A stretch of DNA of 64,000 nucleotides from Bradyrhizobium erythrophlei (GCF_900142985.1 NZ_LT670849.1:6960501-7024500), one strand, 5' to 3'. Counted from the first letter of the stretch, positions 10,181-19,945 are shown. A program made the numbers and translations. Notes: generated by a model from the letters alone, not told the origin.

Positions 10181-13100
10181 TCAGTCCGCTGCCTTCGCCA
10201 GTGGGCACTCGCTTTCCGATAGCGGGATGAAGGCTTCATCCGAGGCGCACCCGGAGACCTCGATCAGGTAGAATGGATCGATCAGTTTTCTGTCGTCGCG
10301 AATCCTGGCGCCGCGCGCATAAAAATCATCGGTCAAGGCTGCGGATAGATCGCGGGTCAGGCGGTTTCGCGCATCCCCTGACGCTCTCGGCCTACCAGCT
10401 CGCCATATTGATCGATCGCCGAGGGGCGGCCGACATAATAGCCTTGAACCTCGTCGCAGGGTTTCCTGGGCGAGGAACGACAGCTGGTCCTGGGTCTCCA
10501 CGCCTTCGGCGATGACCGGCAGGTTGAGCCCGCGTGCCAGTCCGATGACCGCGCGCACGATGGCGGCGGATTGCGGATTGGCCACGACGCTGGAGATGAA
10601 CGACTGGTCGATCTTGATCTTGTCGAATGGAAACGCCTGAAGGTAGGCCAGCGACGAGTAGCCCGTTCCAAAGTCATCCATCGATATGCGAATGCCGAGC
10701 GCCTTCAGCCGGCGCATGATGGAGAGCGCGCGCGAAAAATCGTCAATCAGCACATTCTCGGTGATTTCGATTTCCAGCCGGTGCGGTGCCAGCCCGGTCT
10801 CCAGCAGGATGGTGTGAACCAACGCTGGAAGGTCGCCATCGCGGAATTGAACCGGTGACAGGTTGACCGCGATATTCAAGGGCCGCGGCCACGATGCCGC
10901 TTCGCGGCAGGCTTCGCGCAGAATCCATTCGCCCATCGGCAGGATCGTTCCCGATTCCTCGGCGAGCGGAATGAAGACATTGGGCGGAACCCAGCCGCGC
11001 TCGGGATGCTTCCAGCGTGCCAGCGCTTCAAATCCCGTAATGGCAGAGCCGATCCGCATCTGAGGCTGGTAGTGCAGCGTGATCTCGCCATTGGCGACCG
11101 CGGCATCGAGATCCCGTTGCATCGCGCGCCGCTCCCGGAGGTGCGCGTTCATCTCCGCTTCGAAGAAGCGCACCGAGCCGCGGCCTTCCGCCTTGGCGCG
11201 ATACAGCGCAGCATCGGCGTTACCGACCACGGTGATCGCGTCATTGCCGTCCGTCGGATATATCGCAACCCCGATGCTCGTTGCATTGCGCAAGCGTTGG
11301 CCGTCGATGAGGAAATCGATCGCAAACTCTGCGAGCAGCCGCTGTGCCAGCGCCTCCGCGATCGCCGGCTGCGGCCCGGTCGCAACGAGGGTGAATTCGT
11401 CGCCGCCTAGACGGGCCACAAAGGCTCCCTCCGCCGCCGACTGCAATCGCCGCGCCACCTCCTGCAAGAGCTCGTCCCCGACCAGATGGCCATACGTGTC
11501 GTTGATTTCCTTGAAGCGGTCGAGGTCGAGACAGAGCACTGCGAACATCTGGTTGTTGGCCGCAGCTTGTTCGACGGTCGCATTCAAGTGCTTGGCGAAG
11601 GCCGCCCGGTTCGGCAGATCGGTCAATGCGTCGTAGTGGGCTAGATGCGCAATTCGTTCCTGGTCTTTCTTTCGCTCCGTAATGTCTTCGGCAACGCCGA
11701 GCAGATATTGCGCCTGATCGTCATCGCCGGGAATGGCAAGCCGACGGGTCGCAATCAGGCGCTGGCCGTGGCTGCGTGTCTCGATCGTCTCTTCATCAAA
11801 GGAATGCTTTTGCGCACCATGGAGAACTTCGAGATCGCGCACAAAGGACAGACTGGCCTCGTCCGTCGACAACAGGTCAAAATCGGTCTTGCCGACGATT
11901 TCCTCGCTCGGCATTCCGAAAAGCTCCTCGCCGGCGCGATTGATCAGGACATACCGATGCTCCTGAGGTTCCTTGACGAAGAGGATGGCCGGCATGTTTT
12001 CGACAACCGCGTCCAGGAATGAACGGGTGCGGCGCAATTCCTTCTCGGCCCGCCTGCGCTCGGTGACGTCGACGGCGACGCTCAGCGTGGCCAAGTGGCC
12101 TTCGTAGGGAAGCATCTTGGCATAGATGATGACGTCGATAGGGGTTCCGTCCGATTTGATATGCCGCCACACACGGTCGCTCCGAACGTCGCCAGGCGCA
12201 GCTCCCGCAACCGTGTTGCGCAACAGTTCCTGATCTTCCTTTGAGCGGATGTCGAGGGAAGTCATCTTCATGAACTGTTCGCGGCTATAGCCGTAATGCC
12301 TGCAAGCGGCGTCATTGACCGCGAGATATTCGAAAGTATTCCGATCCCACAGGAACATCGGCAGCGGGTGGCTGTCGAACAGCAGGCGGAATGAAGCTTC
12401 CTTCCGCTTCAGATCGGTGATGTCGACGCGAATGCCGACGCTGCCGCCATCCGAGGTGCGCCGCTCCATGATCCTGAGCCAGCGATTGCCATGAAGCGCC
12501 TGCTCTTCCTCGTTCTCCGCCTGGCGATGCCGTGCCAGTCGCGCTGCGAGCCATGCCTCCTTGTCGCCCGCCGCCTCCGCTTCGGGAAATCTGCCCGCTG
12601 TCATGCCGGCGCGGATCGTATCTTCGAAAGTCGTGTCGCTGGTTATTTTGAAACCTTCCCATTCGTGCAGCTCCGCAAAGCGGCGGTTCCACATGACGTA
12701 GCGGTCGTTGGCGTCAAACAACACAAATCCTTCAGGAATGACGTCGCAGGCCTCGCGCAGCCGCGCATGCGCCGCTCGCGCCGAATATTCGGCGCGCTCC
12801 GCGGCCGAGATTGCCTCCTTCAAGCGGCCGTTGACGTCTTTCGTGCCGGTGGCGAAGTGGTAGATGCCAAACAGTGCGGCGACACTCGCAAGGCTGCCCA
12901 CTAGCATCGCCGAAACCAGAAGAAGTGCGGATCTACTTAGCCTCTGCAACGAAGCAGCGGCCTCGCTCTGTGCCGCCTGCGAAGCTTCGGCCTCCAAGGC
13001 GAGAAGCAGACGTCTTGCGATTCCGGTCTGCTCCAGGATACGCAGGAAGTGATGGCTCTTCTCGACCGGCGTGATCGCGTCGGGCACCTGGTCGCGCAAC

Positions 13101-13486
13101 TCCTCCCAGCTGTGGGTGAGCGATGCGATGGCTTGGCCGAGCCTCTGCTGCCCATCGAGCGACAGCGCGTTTGAGTTGGATTTGGTAACGCGCTGGACCG
13201 CCAGATCCAGTTCGTTGAACTGCTGTTCGCCCTCCGCCAGGACCTTCGATCGGTCGGCCGGCGAAAGCTCGAGCGCTTTGGCGGTGAAATTGACGAGACT
13301 CTGCGAGACCTTGTCGATGACGTCGCGTGCCAGCTTCACATCCGAAACGGCTTGCTCGATCTTGACGATGCTGCCGCGCAGCCGGCCCAACTCCATGATG
13401 CCGAGCGCGACCGGAATAGCGGCAGCGCCGAGTGCCAGCGCCACAGCACCGATCAGCAGCATCTGGATATTGGGGAATCTCTTCAT
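10181..13486 (-). CDS. PAS-GGDEF-EAL cyclic-di-GMP protein with C-terminal frameshift
   Basis: A membrane sensor likely to make and/or degrade cyclic-di-GMP. The layout is: TM1 near residues 9-31, a periplasmic helical sensor (about 32-185), TM2 near 188-210, three PAS-type regions (about 240-620), a GGDEF domain with intact LGGDEF near residue 693, and an EAL domain with FEALARWKHPERG near 818 plus DDFGTGYSS. At 10459-10461 the EAL frame is lost. The read frame continues 90 residues of unrelated sequence to 10181, while CDEVQGYYVGRPSAID, the standard EAL ending, is found in another frame and stops at 10357. One extra G in a GGG run explains it. The repaired gene would span 10357-13486. The error could be biological or from sequencing. 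Confidence 0.85.
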   Translation of the reverse strand: MKRFPNIQMLLIGAVALALGAAAIPVALGIMELGRLRGSIVKIEQAVSDVKLARDVIDKVSQSLVNFTAKALELSPADRSKVLAEGEQQFNELDLAVQRVTKSNSNALSLDGQQRLGQAIASLTHSWEELRDQVPDAITPVEKSHHFLRILEQTGIARRLLLALEAEASQAAQSEAAASLQRLSRSALLLVSAMLVGSLASVAALFGIYHFATGTKDVNGRLKEAISAAERAEYSARAAHARLREACDVIPEGFVLFDANDRYVMWNRRFAELHEWEGFKITSDTTFEDTIRAGMTAGRFPEAEAAGDKEAWLAARLARHRQAENEEEQALHGNRWLRIMERRTSDGGSVGIRVDITDLKRKEASFRLLFDSHPLPMFLWDRNTFEYLAVNDAACRHYGYSREQFMKMTSLDIRSKEDQELLRNTVAGAAPGDVRSDRVWRHIKSDGTPIDVIIYAKMLPYEGHLATLSVAVDVTERRRAEKELRRTRSFLDAVVENMPAILFVKEPQEHRYVLINRAGEELFGMPSEEIVGKTDFDLLSTDEASLSFVRDLEVLHGAQKHSFDEETIETRSHGQRLIATRRLAIPGDDDQAQYLLGVAEDITERKKDQERIAHLAHYDALTDLPNRAAFAKHLNATVEQAAANNQMFAVLCLDLDRFKEINDTYGHLVGDELLQEVARRLQSAAEGAFVARLGGDEFTLVATGPQPAIAEALAQRLLAEFAIDFLIDGQRLRNATSIGVAIYPTDGNDAITVVGNADAALYRAKAEGRGSVRFFEAEMNAHLRERRAMQRDLDAAVANGEITLHYQPQMRIGSAITGFEALARWKHPERGWVPPNVFIPLAEESGTILPMGEWILREACREAASWPRPLNIAVNLSPVQFRDGDLPALVHTILLETGLAPHRLEIEITENVLIDDFSRALSIMRRLKALGIRISMDDFGTGYSSLAYLQAFPFDKIKIDQSFISSVVANPQSAAIVRAVIGLARGLNLPVIAEGVETQDQLSFLAQETLRRGSRLLCRPPLGDRSIWRAGRPRASGDARNRLTRDLSAALTDDFYARGARIRDDRKLIDPFYLIEVSGCASDEAFIPLSESECPLAKAAD

Positions 13487-13900
13487 CGACGATCAGAATT
13501 CACGGACATCGCCTAACCACGAGCAGCGAAGCGTCCCTGGGGCGACGCGCGAAAGCCGCTTTCGATTCAAAGCGTGGCAGTGCGTCGTAAAGTTTTGGTG
13601 AACTGACGCAGGCAACTCGTGATGATGCGCCGAGAGGCATCGTGAGCCGACACCGCATCGTTCGACTGCGTACAAATGCGGCAGGCAGCACGTGCGTGTC
13701 GCAACCGGCGTCCGGGCAATGCCGGAGAAACGACGATCTGGCGCGAAGCGCCGAGCAGCCGACGGTCTCTTCCGCCAGTCGTTAACACCTCATCAACCAA
13801 GCCGGCCGCGTTTACCGGATCGATTACAATTTGAGGGGTTCGCGCAATCGCGAAAAAAGGAACTTTTGCGACGCTCGGTGTCCGGATGCCGGAGAGCGCC
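13487..13900. other. Intergenic region upstream of the GGDEF-EAL gene
   Basis: These 414 bases between a leftward gene and a small rightward gene show no believable coding region. Frames present on both strands have irregular composition. Promoters for both neighbours are expected here, but none was identified by eye. Confidence 0.45.
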
Positions 13901-14080
13901 ATGAGCGAAGCAGAGTTCGAGCGATTACTTGACGTCGTGAATGCGGCGGTCGCACCGATTCCTCTGCAGGACTTCATGGCCGGCATGACGGCGTCCGGCC
14001 GAGTGCCTGAAGCCGCCAACGATAATGGCGGGGAATGGCCGCTGATCCCCTTTCCCGATGGCTGGCACGCCGCCTGCTGA
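13901..14080 (+). CDS. Small hypothetical protein, 59 residues
   Basis: A short acidic protein, MSEAEFERLLDVVNAA at the start and PEAANDNGGEWPLIPFPDGW near the end. The AANDN motif is common in small rhizobial proteins. A good ribosome binding site (GGAGAG, 13891-13896) stands four bases before the ATG at 13901, which decides against the ATG at 13886. No membrane segment, signal peptide or known domain is seen. The gene stands alone upstream of tRNA-Cys. It is probably real; its function is unknown. Confidence 0.55.
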   Translation: MSEAEFERLLDVVNAAVAPIPLQDFMAGMTASGRVPEAANDNGGEWPLIPFPDGWHAAC

Positions 14081-14183
14081 ATCGAAAAGCCGCTCGGCAA
14101 TTCGCGGGTTGGCTTGGCCGAATTTTCGGAGGGCTTTCAGCCCCTTCTTCCAAAAAAGCGTCCTAAGCCTCTGATATTATTGA

Positions 14184-14257
14184 TGGAGGCCACGACCAGA
14201 ATTGAACTGGTGTAAACGGTTTTGCAGACCGCTGCGTAACCACTCCGCCACGTGGCC
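14184..14257 (-). tRNA. tRNA-Cys (GCA)
   Basis: Read on the minus strand, acceptor GGCCACG (14257-14251) pairs with CGTGGCC (14094-side arm at 14194-14188), discriminator T, and CCA is encoded at 14186-14184. The anticodon loop contains TCTGCAAAA with anticodon GCA. Confidence 0.95.
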
Positions 14258-14319
14258 CCATGGGGGCGGATCAATACAGGCGGCCAATGGGTTAGGCAAC
14301 CACCCCGTGCCGACTATCG

Positions 14320-15330
14320 CTACCCGTCAAATCCCTTGGGATTTTGGCTTTGCCATCGCCAATGATCCCTGCACATGGTCTCCAGATCCCGCTTGGCGCG
14401 CCACCCGCCCAGAACTTTCGCGGCGAGATCGGTCGCGGCGTAGCACGTCGCAACGTCGCCGGACCGCCGCGGGCGAATATCGTAAGGAACCGGCTTTCCG
14501 CTGGCGTTCTCGAAAGCCTTGACGACCTCCAGCACGCTATAGCCCCTTCCCGTCCCGAGATTGACGCTAAAGCAGGCGGGACGATCCAGAGATGCAAGCG
14601 CCGCGACATGTCCCTGCGCGAGGTCCACGACGTGAATGTAATCCCGCACCCCGGTGCCGTCGGGCGTGTCGTAATCGTTTCCGAAAACATTCAACCGCTC
14701 GCGCCGTCCGACCGCGACCTGCGCAACGAAGGGCAAGAGATTGTTCGGCACGCCCTTCGGATCTTCGCCGATCAGGCCGCTTTCATGCGCACCGATGGGA
14801 TTGAAGTAACGAAGGATGCCGATGCCCCAGTTGGGATCACTGACGAACAGGTCGCGCAGCATGCCCTCGACGAAAAACTTCGTTTGGCCATACGGATTGA
14901 CCGGGCTGAGCGGATGATCCTCGCTGTAGGGCAGAAACTTCGGGTCTCCATATACGGTCGCAGACGAGGAAAAGACGATGCATTTGACACCGCAGACCTG
15001 CATGGCCCGCAACAGACGATGGGTGCCGATGACGTTGTTGTCGTAATAGTCGAGCGGCGATGAGACGGAATCGAATACCGATTTCAGGCCGGCGAAATGA
15101 ATGACGGCCGTGCAGTTGAATTCGCGCAAGGCTTTCTCGACGACAGCCTGGTCGCGAATATCGCCATCGACGACGGTGAGCGGCTTCCTGCAAATCTGTC
15201 GAACGCGTTCGAGCGAGGTTCGGCTGCTGTTAGAGAAGTTGTCGAAGACCACGACCTCATGGCCTGCGTTGAGCAGTTCGACGCAGGTATGAGAGCCGAT
15301 ATATCCGGCACCGCCGGTCACCAAGATCAT
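14320..15330 (-). CDS. galE: UDP-glucose 4-epimerase
   Basis: GalE interconverts UDP-glucose and UDP-galactose with bound NAD in the cytoplasm and supplies galactose for surface polysaccharide. The 336-residue length is standard. The NAD motif GGAGYIG is at residues 6-12, the catalytic SSSATVYG at 121-128, and the Tyr147-xxx-Lys151 pair in NPYGQTK. The start ATG at 15330 (MILVTGG) is preceded by AGGAG, which decides against a longer in-frame extension to 15402. The gene stands alone beside tRNA-Cys. Confidence 0.95.
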   Translation of the reverse strand: MILVTGGAGYIGSHTCVELLNAGHEVVVFDNFSNSSRTSLERVRQICRKPLTVVDGDIRDQAVVEKALREFNCTAVIHFAGLKSVFDSVSSPLDYYDNNVIGTHRLLRAMQVCGVKCIVFSSSATVYGDPKFLPYSEDHPLSPVNPYGQTKFFVEGMLRDLFVSDPNWGIGILRYFNPIGAHESGLIGEDPKGVPNNLLPFVAQVAVGRRERLNVFGNDYDTPDGTGVRDYIHVVDLAQGHVAALASLDRPACFSVNLGTGRGYSVLEVVKAFENASGKPVPYDIRPRRSGDVATCYAATDLAAKVLGGWRAKRDLETMCRDHWRWQSQNPKGFDG

Positions 15331-15490
15331 GGGGTCTCCTCGCAACCCGACCAAGACTTTGCCGGACCTCGCCCGACTTGGATAGGCCAGCCCGGTGGGC
15401 AATTAGACGTCCGATGTCAATAACGACGCCTTAACATCGACTTCGTTGAAGTTTCAGCTTCGAAGCCCGGACGCTTGCGGCTTCGCTCCT

Positions 15491-16228
15491 TCAGCTTTTG
15501 CGGCGGCGCCGAAAATCGCGCCTTGGCCTTGGCTTCGGTGCGAGGGAGGGCAGCTCTTCCAGCACTTCCCGATACCTCTTCAACATTTGCATGAAGCTAG
15601 AGTTCAGCGTTTCGGCAATGTCGGGCCGGCCTTCGAGACGGGAAAGGACCAGCCCCGCCGCTTCGATAGTCGATAGCCCGTCGCGGCGCGGCTCGCGGCG
15701 AAGCTTTCCGTAGCGCGACGGGTGCGAAGGTCCAAGAATCAGGCGCTGGCATTTCAGCATCCAGGGATTGCGCCACCATAGCGCCTTGGCCTGGCTCCAG
15801 CTGCCGTCCAACAGCACAACGCCCTCGATCCCCCGCAAGATCGAGCGCTGGTTTTCGGCCAGCTCGCCCTTGCGATTGATCGCGACAACTTCTGCCGTCG
15901 TCTCAAGGTCGGCCGCCTTTGCTGACCCCAGATAGAGCACCGCCCATCGGGAGGGATCGGCGACCGTCCGGCCCAAAGCCCTGGCGAGACTGGGCCACGA
16001 AAGGCCGATCTTGAGGACCGCCTTTTCAAAATGCATCGCCGCCAGACGGGCGGTGCCGAGCGTTCGATCCTGCTCTTGCGGATGCTGCAAAATCAAAAGC
16101 TCGATGCGGCTTTCGATCGGCGTGACACCATCGCAAACACACAACGGCAGCGGCTTGTGGCATTGCGGGCAATCCGGCGCCGCCGCAGCCGGGGCGACGC
16201 CATCTTCGACCTCGGAGGGTTTCGACAT
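15491..16228 (-). CDS. DTW-domain tRNA-uridine aminocarboxypropyltransferase
   Basis: DTW-domain enzymes (TapT/TuaA family) transfer the 3-amino-3-carboxypropyl group of SAM to a tRNA uridine, giving acp3U. The 245-residue protein has the N-terminal zinc cluster CPQCHKPLPLCVC (Cys20, 23, 30, 32). The HPxE motif is present as QHPQEQDRTLGTARL and the DTW motif as DGSWSQAKALW, with Ser replacing Thr. The start ATG at 16228 (MSKPSEVEDG) is preceded by a Gly-rich stretch that does not resemble the family, which argues against the extension to 16339. It is divergent from the following FAD gene. The C-terminus is Arg/Lys-rich, which fits RNA binding. Confidence 0.88.
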   Translation of the reverse strand: MSKPSEVEDGVAPAAAAPDCPQCHKPLPLCVCDGVTPIESRIELLILQHPQEQDRTLGTARLAAMHFEKAVLKIGLSWPSLARALGRTVADPSRWAVLYLGSAKAADLETTAEVVAINRKGELAENQRSILRGIEGVVLLDGSWSQAKALWWRNPWMLKCQRLILGPSHPSRYGKLRREPRRDGLSTIEAAGLVLSRLEGRPDIAETLNSSFMQMLKRYREVLEELPSLAPKPRPRRDFRRRRKS

Positions 16229-16375
16229 GCGTCTTGCTATACGCCGCGCCGAGACCGGCTTCAACGGGCCTACGGAAGGCTGGCAAGCTTTGCCGTCGCG
16301 GCCGCGCAACTCCTCTTCAGGTGAAACCTTCCGTGCCACGCCCCGTATCTCAGGGGTTAGAGGACGAGGGCTGGA

Positions 16376-17689
16376 ATGCGCATTGCAGTGGTTGGGACGG
16401 GAATTGCCGGCAACGCCGCTGCGTGGACCTTATCGAGACGTTACCCGGTCACCGTATATGAGCGCGATATCCGACCGGGAGGACACAGCCATACCGTCAC
16501 GGTCGACTATGACGGGACGCCGATCGCCGTCGATGTCGGCTTCATCGTCTACAACGAACTCAACTACCCCGATTTGACGGCGCTGTTCGACCACCTCGAC
16601 GTCGAAACCACCGAAAGCTGCATGAGCTTTGCCGTTACCGCCGACGGCGGCCGCTTCGAGTGGAAGGGCGGCGGCAATAACTGGTGGCAGACAGCCGTGG
16701 GCCTGTTCGCGCAACCGCGAAATCTGCTGTCGCCGAGCTACCTCTGGATGCTGCGGGATATCCTGACCTTCGGTCGCCAAAGCGTCGAGGACTACGATGC
16801 TGGCCGGTTGGCCGGACTGAGCCTCGGCGAATACTTCGACTTGCAGAAATTCTCACCGCGGCTGCTGTCCGATTATCTGGGGCCGATGGGCGCTGCGATC
16901 TGGTCGACGCCGGCGCACGACATGCTGAAATTTCCGGCCGAGAACTTCGTTGCGTTCTTCAAAAATCACCGCCTTTTGCAGTACGAGCGCCCGGTCTGGC
17001 GAACCGTCAAAGGCGGTAGCCGCAACTACGTCGAGAAGCTGGCCGATACTTTTCGGCATCAGGTCCGGCTGGGCTGCGCGGTCACCTCCATCGAGCGGAA
17101 AACGCGTGGCGTCGTTGTAACCGATAGCCACGGCGGCAGCGAGATGTATGACCACGTCGTCATCGCCGCACACAGCGATCAGGCGCTGAAAATGCTCGCG
17201 GATGCCGACGACCGCGAGCGCTCGATTCTGGGCGCGATCGGCTATTCTCCCAACACGATTTACCTGCACCGTGACACCAGGCTGATGCCGCGGCGCCGGC
17301 GCGCGTGGGCGTCGTGGAATTTTCTGCGCTGGGCGCGCCAAGGAGCGGCCGTCAACGACGCGGCCGTCACCTACTGGATGAACGAACTCCAGGGCATCGA
17401 CAAAAACAAGCCGCTGTTCGTCAGCCTCAACCCGCCGTTCGAACCCGAGCCCGGTCTCACCTTCGGCAGATATATCTGCGAGCATCCCCAGTATGACGCG
17501 GCTGCCTTTGCCGCTCAACGACGCCTCGCGGACATTCAGGGCAAGCGTCACACCTGGTTTTGCGGCGCCTGGACCGGTTACGGCTTCCACGAAGACGGGC
17601 TAAGGTCGGCGCTATCGGTGGCAGAGGCGTTGGGCGCCACCACGCCCTGGCGCGAAGCCCCACCCGAACTGGCCGAAGCCGCGGAGTAG
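16376..17689 (+). CDS. FAD-dependent amine-oxidase-fold oxidoreductase
   Basis: A 437-residue flavoprotein with the FAD-binding motif VGTGIAGNAAAW starting at residue 6. RPGGHSHTV follows, which is typical of the phytoene-desaturase/amine-oxidase superfamily. It is the first gene of a tight operon, three bases before a DUF1365 gene and then a cyclopropane synthase. The same trio occurs in many proteobacteria. Related flavoproteins (UfaD type) help make methylated or furan fatty acids together with CFA-like methyltransferases. I infer a role in modifying unsaturated phospholipid acyl chains. Family is firm; substrate is inferred. Confidence 0.88.
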   Translation: MRIAVVGTGIAGNAAAWTLSRRYPVTVYERDIRPGGHSHTVTVDYDGTPIAVDVGFIVYNELNYPDLTALFDHLDVETTESCMSFAVTADGGRFEWKGGGNNWWQTAVGLFAQPRNLLSPSYLWMLRDILTFGRQSVEDYDAGRLAGLSLGEYFDLQKFSPRLLSDYLGPMGAAIWSTPAHDMLKFPAENFVAFFKNHRLLQYERPVWRTVKGGSRNYVEKLADTFRHQVRLGCAVTSIERKTRGVVVTDSHGGSEMYDHVVIAAHSDQALKMLADADDRERSILGAIGYSPNTIYLHRDTRLMPRRRRAWASWNFLRWARQGAAVNDAAVTYWMNELQGIDKNKPLFVSLNPPFEPEPGLTFGRYICEHPQYDAAAFAAQRRLADIQGKRHTWFCGAWTGYGFHEDGLRSALSVAEALGATTPWREAPPELAEAAE

Positions 17690-17692
17690 GTA

Positions 17693-18550
17693 ATGCGGGA
17701 TGTCAACCTCACACCTGCCGTGATCGAGGGCGATGCCGCCGCACTTTATGTCGGCGAGATCATGCACGCCCGCCTCAAGCCGGTCGGTCATCGCTTCAGC
17801 TATCGCGTGATGAGCCTGTTGATCGATCTGGATCGGCTTGAGGTTGCCGATCGGCAGTCTCGGCTGTTCGGCGTCAACCGGGCGGCGCTCTACAGTTTTC
17901 ATGAAGCCGACCACGGCGACCGCGACGGCTCATCTTTGCGGCTTTATGCTCAGCGCAAGGCCGGCGAGCATGGGATCGACCTCACGGGCGGCCGGGTGCT
18001 GATGCTCTGCTACCCGCGCCTGCTCGGTTACGCCTTCAACCCGCTATCGGTCTACTTCTGCTATCGCGCGAATGGAGAGCCCGCGCTCCTCATCTACGAG
18101 GTCCGCAATACGTTCGGCGGCCTTCACGCTTATGTGCTTCCAGTGAAGCGCGGCGAGATCAGCCCGGCCGGCATTCGCCAGATCCAGGACAAGCGATTTT
18201 ACGTCTCGCCGTTTATCGAGATGGCGATGCGCTACCATTTCCGGGTCATGCCACCGAAAGATTGCGTCAAGCTGCGTATTCTCGCGACCGACAGCGAAGG
18301 CCCGCTGCTTTCGGCAGCCTTCATGGGATACCGGCGTCTTCTGACCAGCAAAGAACTGCTGCGCTCGTTCTTTTCGCTTCCGTTGGTCACTTTGAAGGTC
18401 ATTGCCGCCATCCACTGGGAGGCGCTACGGCTCTGCCTAAAGGGGGTGCGGCTGGCCCCGAAGCCGGACAAGACCGCCGATGGAAGCTTGGCGAGCGGCC
18501 AGCGCAGTGATTATACTTCCAACATGATGTCTGCCCACCGCAGACGGTGA
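17693..18550 (+). CDS. DUF1365 family protein
   Basis: A 285-residue DUF1365 protein with the family hallmarks: RLKPVGHRFSYRVM near the start, LCYPRLLGYAFNPLSVYFCY in the middle, and KRFYVSPFIEM. DUF1365 has no settled activity but is almost always encoded between an FAD oxidoreductase and a CFA synthase, as here. The start (ATG 17693) is three bases after the upstream stop, so translation is probably coupled. It likely acts on membrane lipid acyl chains together with its neighbours. The extreme C-terminus is basic and irregular. Confidence 0.9.
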   Translation: MRDVNLTPAVIEGDAAALYVGEIMHARLKPVGHRFSYRVMSLLIDLDRLEVADRQSRLFGVNRAALYSFHEADHGDRDGSSLRLYAQRKAGEHGIDLTGGRVLMLCYPRLLGYAFNPLSVYFCYRANGEPALLIYEVRNTFGGLHAYVLPVKRGEISPAGIRQIQDKRFYVSPFIEMAMRYHFRVMPPKDCVKLRILATDSEGPLLSAAFMGYRRLLTSKELLRSFFSLPLVTLKVIAAIHWEALRLCLKGVRLAPKPDKTADGSLASGQRSDYTSNMMSAHRRR

Positions 18551-18568
18551 AGCTTCAATCGGCCGGCC

Positions 18569-19795
18569 ATGCCCGAGGTGATTCCGATCACGTCCGACAC
18601 TGTAGATCGCTTGCCCGGGAACCTCCCCCGCATGGTCCGCCTGGCGCTCGGCTACGGCGCAAAACTGCGCTACGGCTCGCTCGAAGTAACCCTCCCCGAC
18701 GGCCGCATCTTCAAACTCGGCGATAATGGCCCCGGTCCAGCCGCGGCCATGAAGGTCTACCACCACAGCTTTGCCTCGCGCCTGATTCGCGGCGGCGATA
18801 TCGGCATTGCGGAGGCCTATCTGCGCGGCGAATGGGATACGCCGGACCTCACCCAGTTCCTCTATCTCTTCTGTGTGAACCAGGACTGGATGCGTTCCAT
18901 GCTGATCGGCAAGCCGATGGTGCGCGCGGTCCAGGTGGTCCGGCATTGGCTCAACCGCAACACAAGGCGTCAGGCGCGACGCAACATCTACAGCCACTAC
19001 GATATCGGCAACGCATTCTATTCGGCGTGGCTCGACCCGAGCATGACCTACTCGTCGGCCCTGTTCGAAGAGCACACGACCGACCTGACCGCAGCCCAGA
19101 ACAACAAGTACCGACGGCTGGCCGAAGCAATCGACCTCAAGCCGGATCAGAAACTGCTGGAGATCGGCTGCGGATGGGGCGGGTTCGCCGAATATGCCGC
19201 GAAAGTCGGTGCCCGCGTGGTCGGGCTCACAATCAGCAAGGAGCAGCGTGACTTCGCTCAGGCCCGCATCCAGGCCGCCGGCCTCAACGATCGCGTTGAG
19301 ATCAGGTTGCAGGACTATCGCGACGAACGCGACCAGTATGACCGCATCGCCTCCATCGAAATGATCGAGGCGGTGGGCGAGGAATTCTGGCCGCGCTATT
19401 TTTCGCAACTGCGTGATCGGCTGCTGCCGGGAGGTCTTGCCGGAATCCAGGCGATCACCATCCAGGACAAGCTGTTCCAGGATTATCGCCGCGACGTTGA
19501 TTTCATTCAGCGTTACGTTTTTCCAGGCGGCATGCTGCCGTCGCCGCTCATCCTGAAGTCGCTGGGCGAACGCTTTGGCGTACCCGTCATTCGCGAACGC
19601 ATTTTCGGGCAAGATTATGCCAAGACGCTCGCGACCTGGCGAAATAACTTCCGCGCAGCATGGCCGAGGCTCGCGCCGCTCGGCTTCGATGACCGTTTTC
19701 GGCGCCTTTGGGAATATTACCTCTCCTATTGTGAGGCCGGATTCCTGTCCGGAAATATTGACGTCCGTCAGGTCGTGTTCGCTAAAACAGGTTAG
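18569..19795 (+). CDS. cfa: Cyclopropane-fatty-acyl-phospholipid synthase family methyltransferase
   Basis: A 408-residue SAM-dependent enzyme that transfers a methylene or methyl group to double bonds of phospholipid acyl chains at the membrane face. The CFA signature SHYDIGNAFY is at residues 142-151. The SAM-binding loop LEIGCGWGGFAEYA is at 197-210, and the late region WRNNFRAAWP and YYLSYCEAGF is typical of the family. It ends the FAD-DUF1365-CFA operon, starting 19 bases after the DUF1365 stop. Whether it makes cyclopropane, methyl or furan precursors cannot be told from the sequence. Confidence 0.93.
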   Translation: MPEVIPITSDTVDRLPGNLPRMVRLALGYGAKLRYGSLEVTLPDGRIFKLGDNGPGPAAAMKVYHHSFASRLIRGGDIGIAEAYLRGEWDTPDLTQFLYLFCVNQDWMRSMLIGKPMVRAVQVVRHWLNRNTRRQARRNIYSHYDIGNAFYSAWLDPSMTYSSALFEEHTTDLTAAQNNKYRRLAEAIDLKPDQKLLEIGCGWGGFAEYAAKVGARVVGLTISKEQRDFAQARIQAAGLNDRVEIRLQDYRDERDQYDRIASIEMIEAVGEEFWPRYFSQLRDRLLPGGLAGIQAITIQDKLFQDYRRDVDFIQRYVFPGGMLPSPLILKSLGERFGVPVIRERIFGQDYAKTLATWRNNFRAAWPRLAPLGFDDRFRRLWEYYLSYCEAGFLSGNIDVRQVVFAKTG

Positions 19796-19945
19796 ACCGC
19801 AGCGCACAAAACAGCGGCAGAACTTGCTTCCACTTTCATCTCTCGGGCACTACTGTGGCGGTTCCTTTTTGAACCGATCCACACCGAACTCGTTGAATTT
19901 CTGATTCAATTCCGACGGTCGCACTTCGAGCAAGAACCAGCACGC

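Noticed and set aside
13567..14100. A 177-residue minus frame opposite the small gene at 13901
   Set aside because: Its composition is irregular and it lacks a ribosome site, while the plus frame has both a good site and protein-like sequence.
18437..19807. A 456-residue frame opposite the cfa gene
   Set aside because: The plus-strand CFA synthase is intact, so this is a GC-driven antisense frame.
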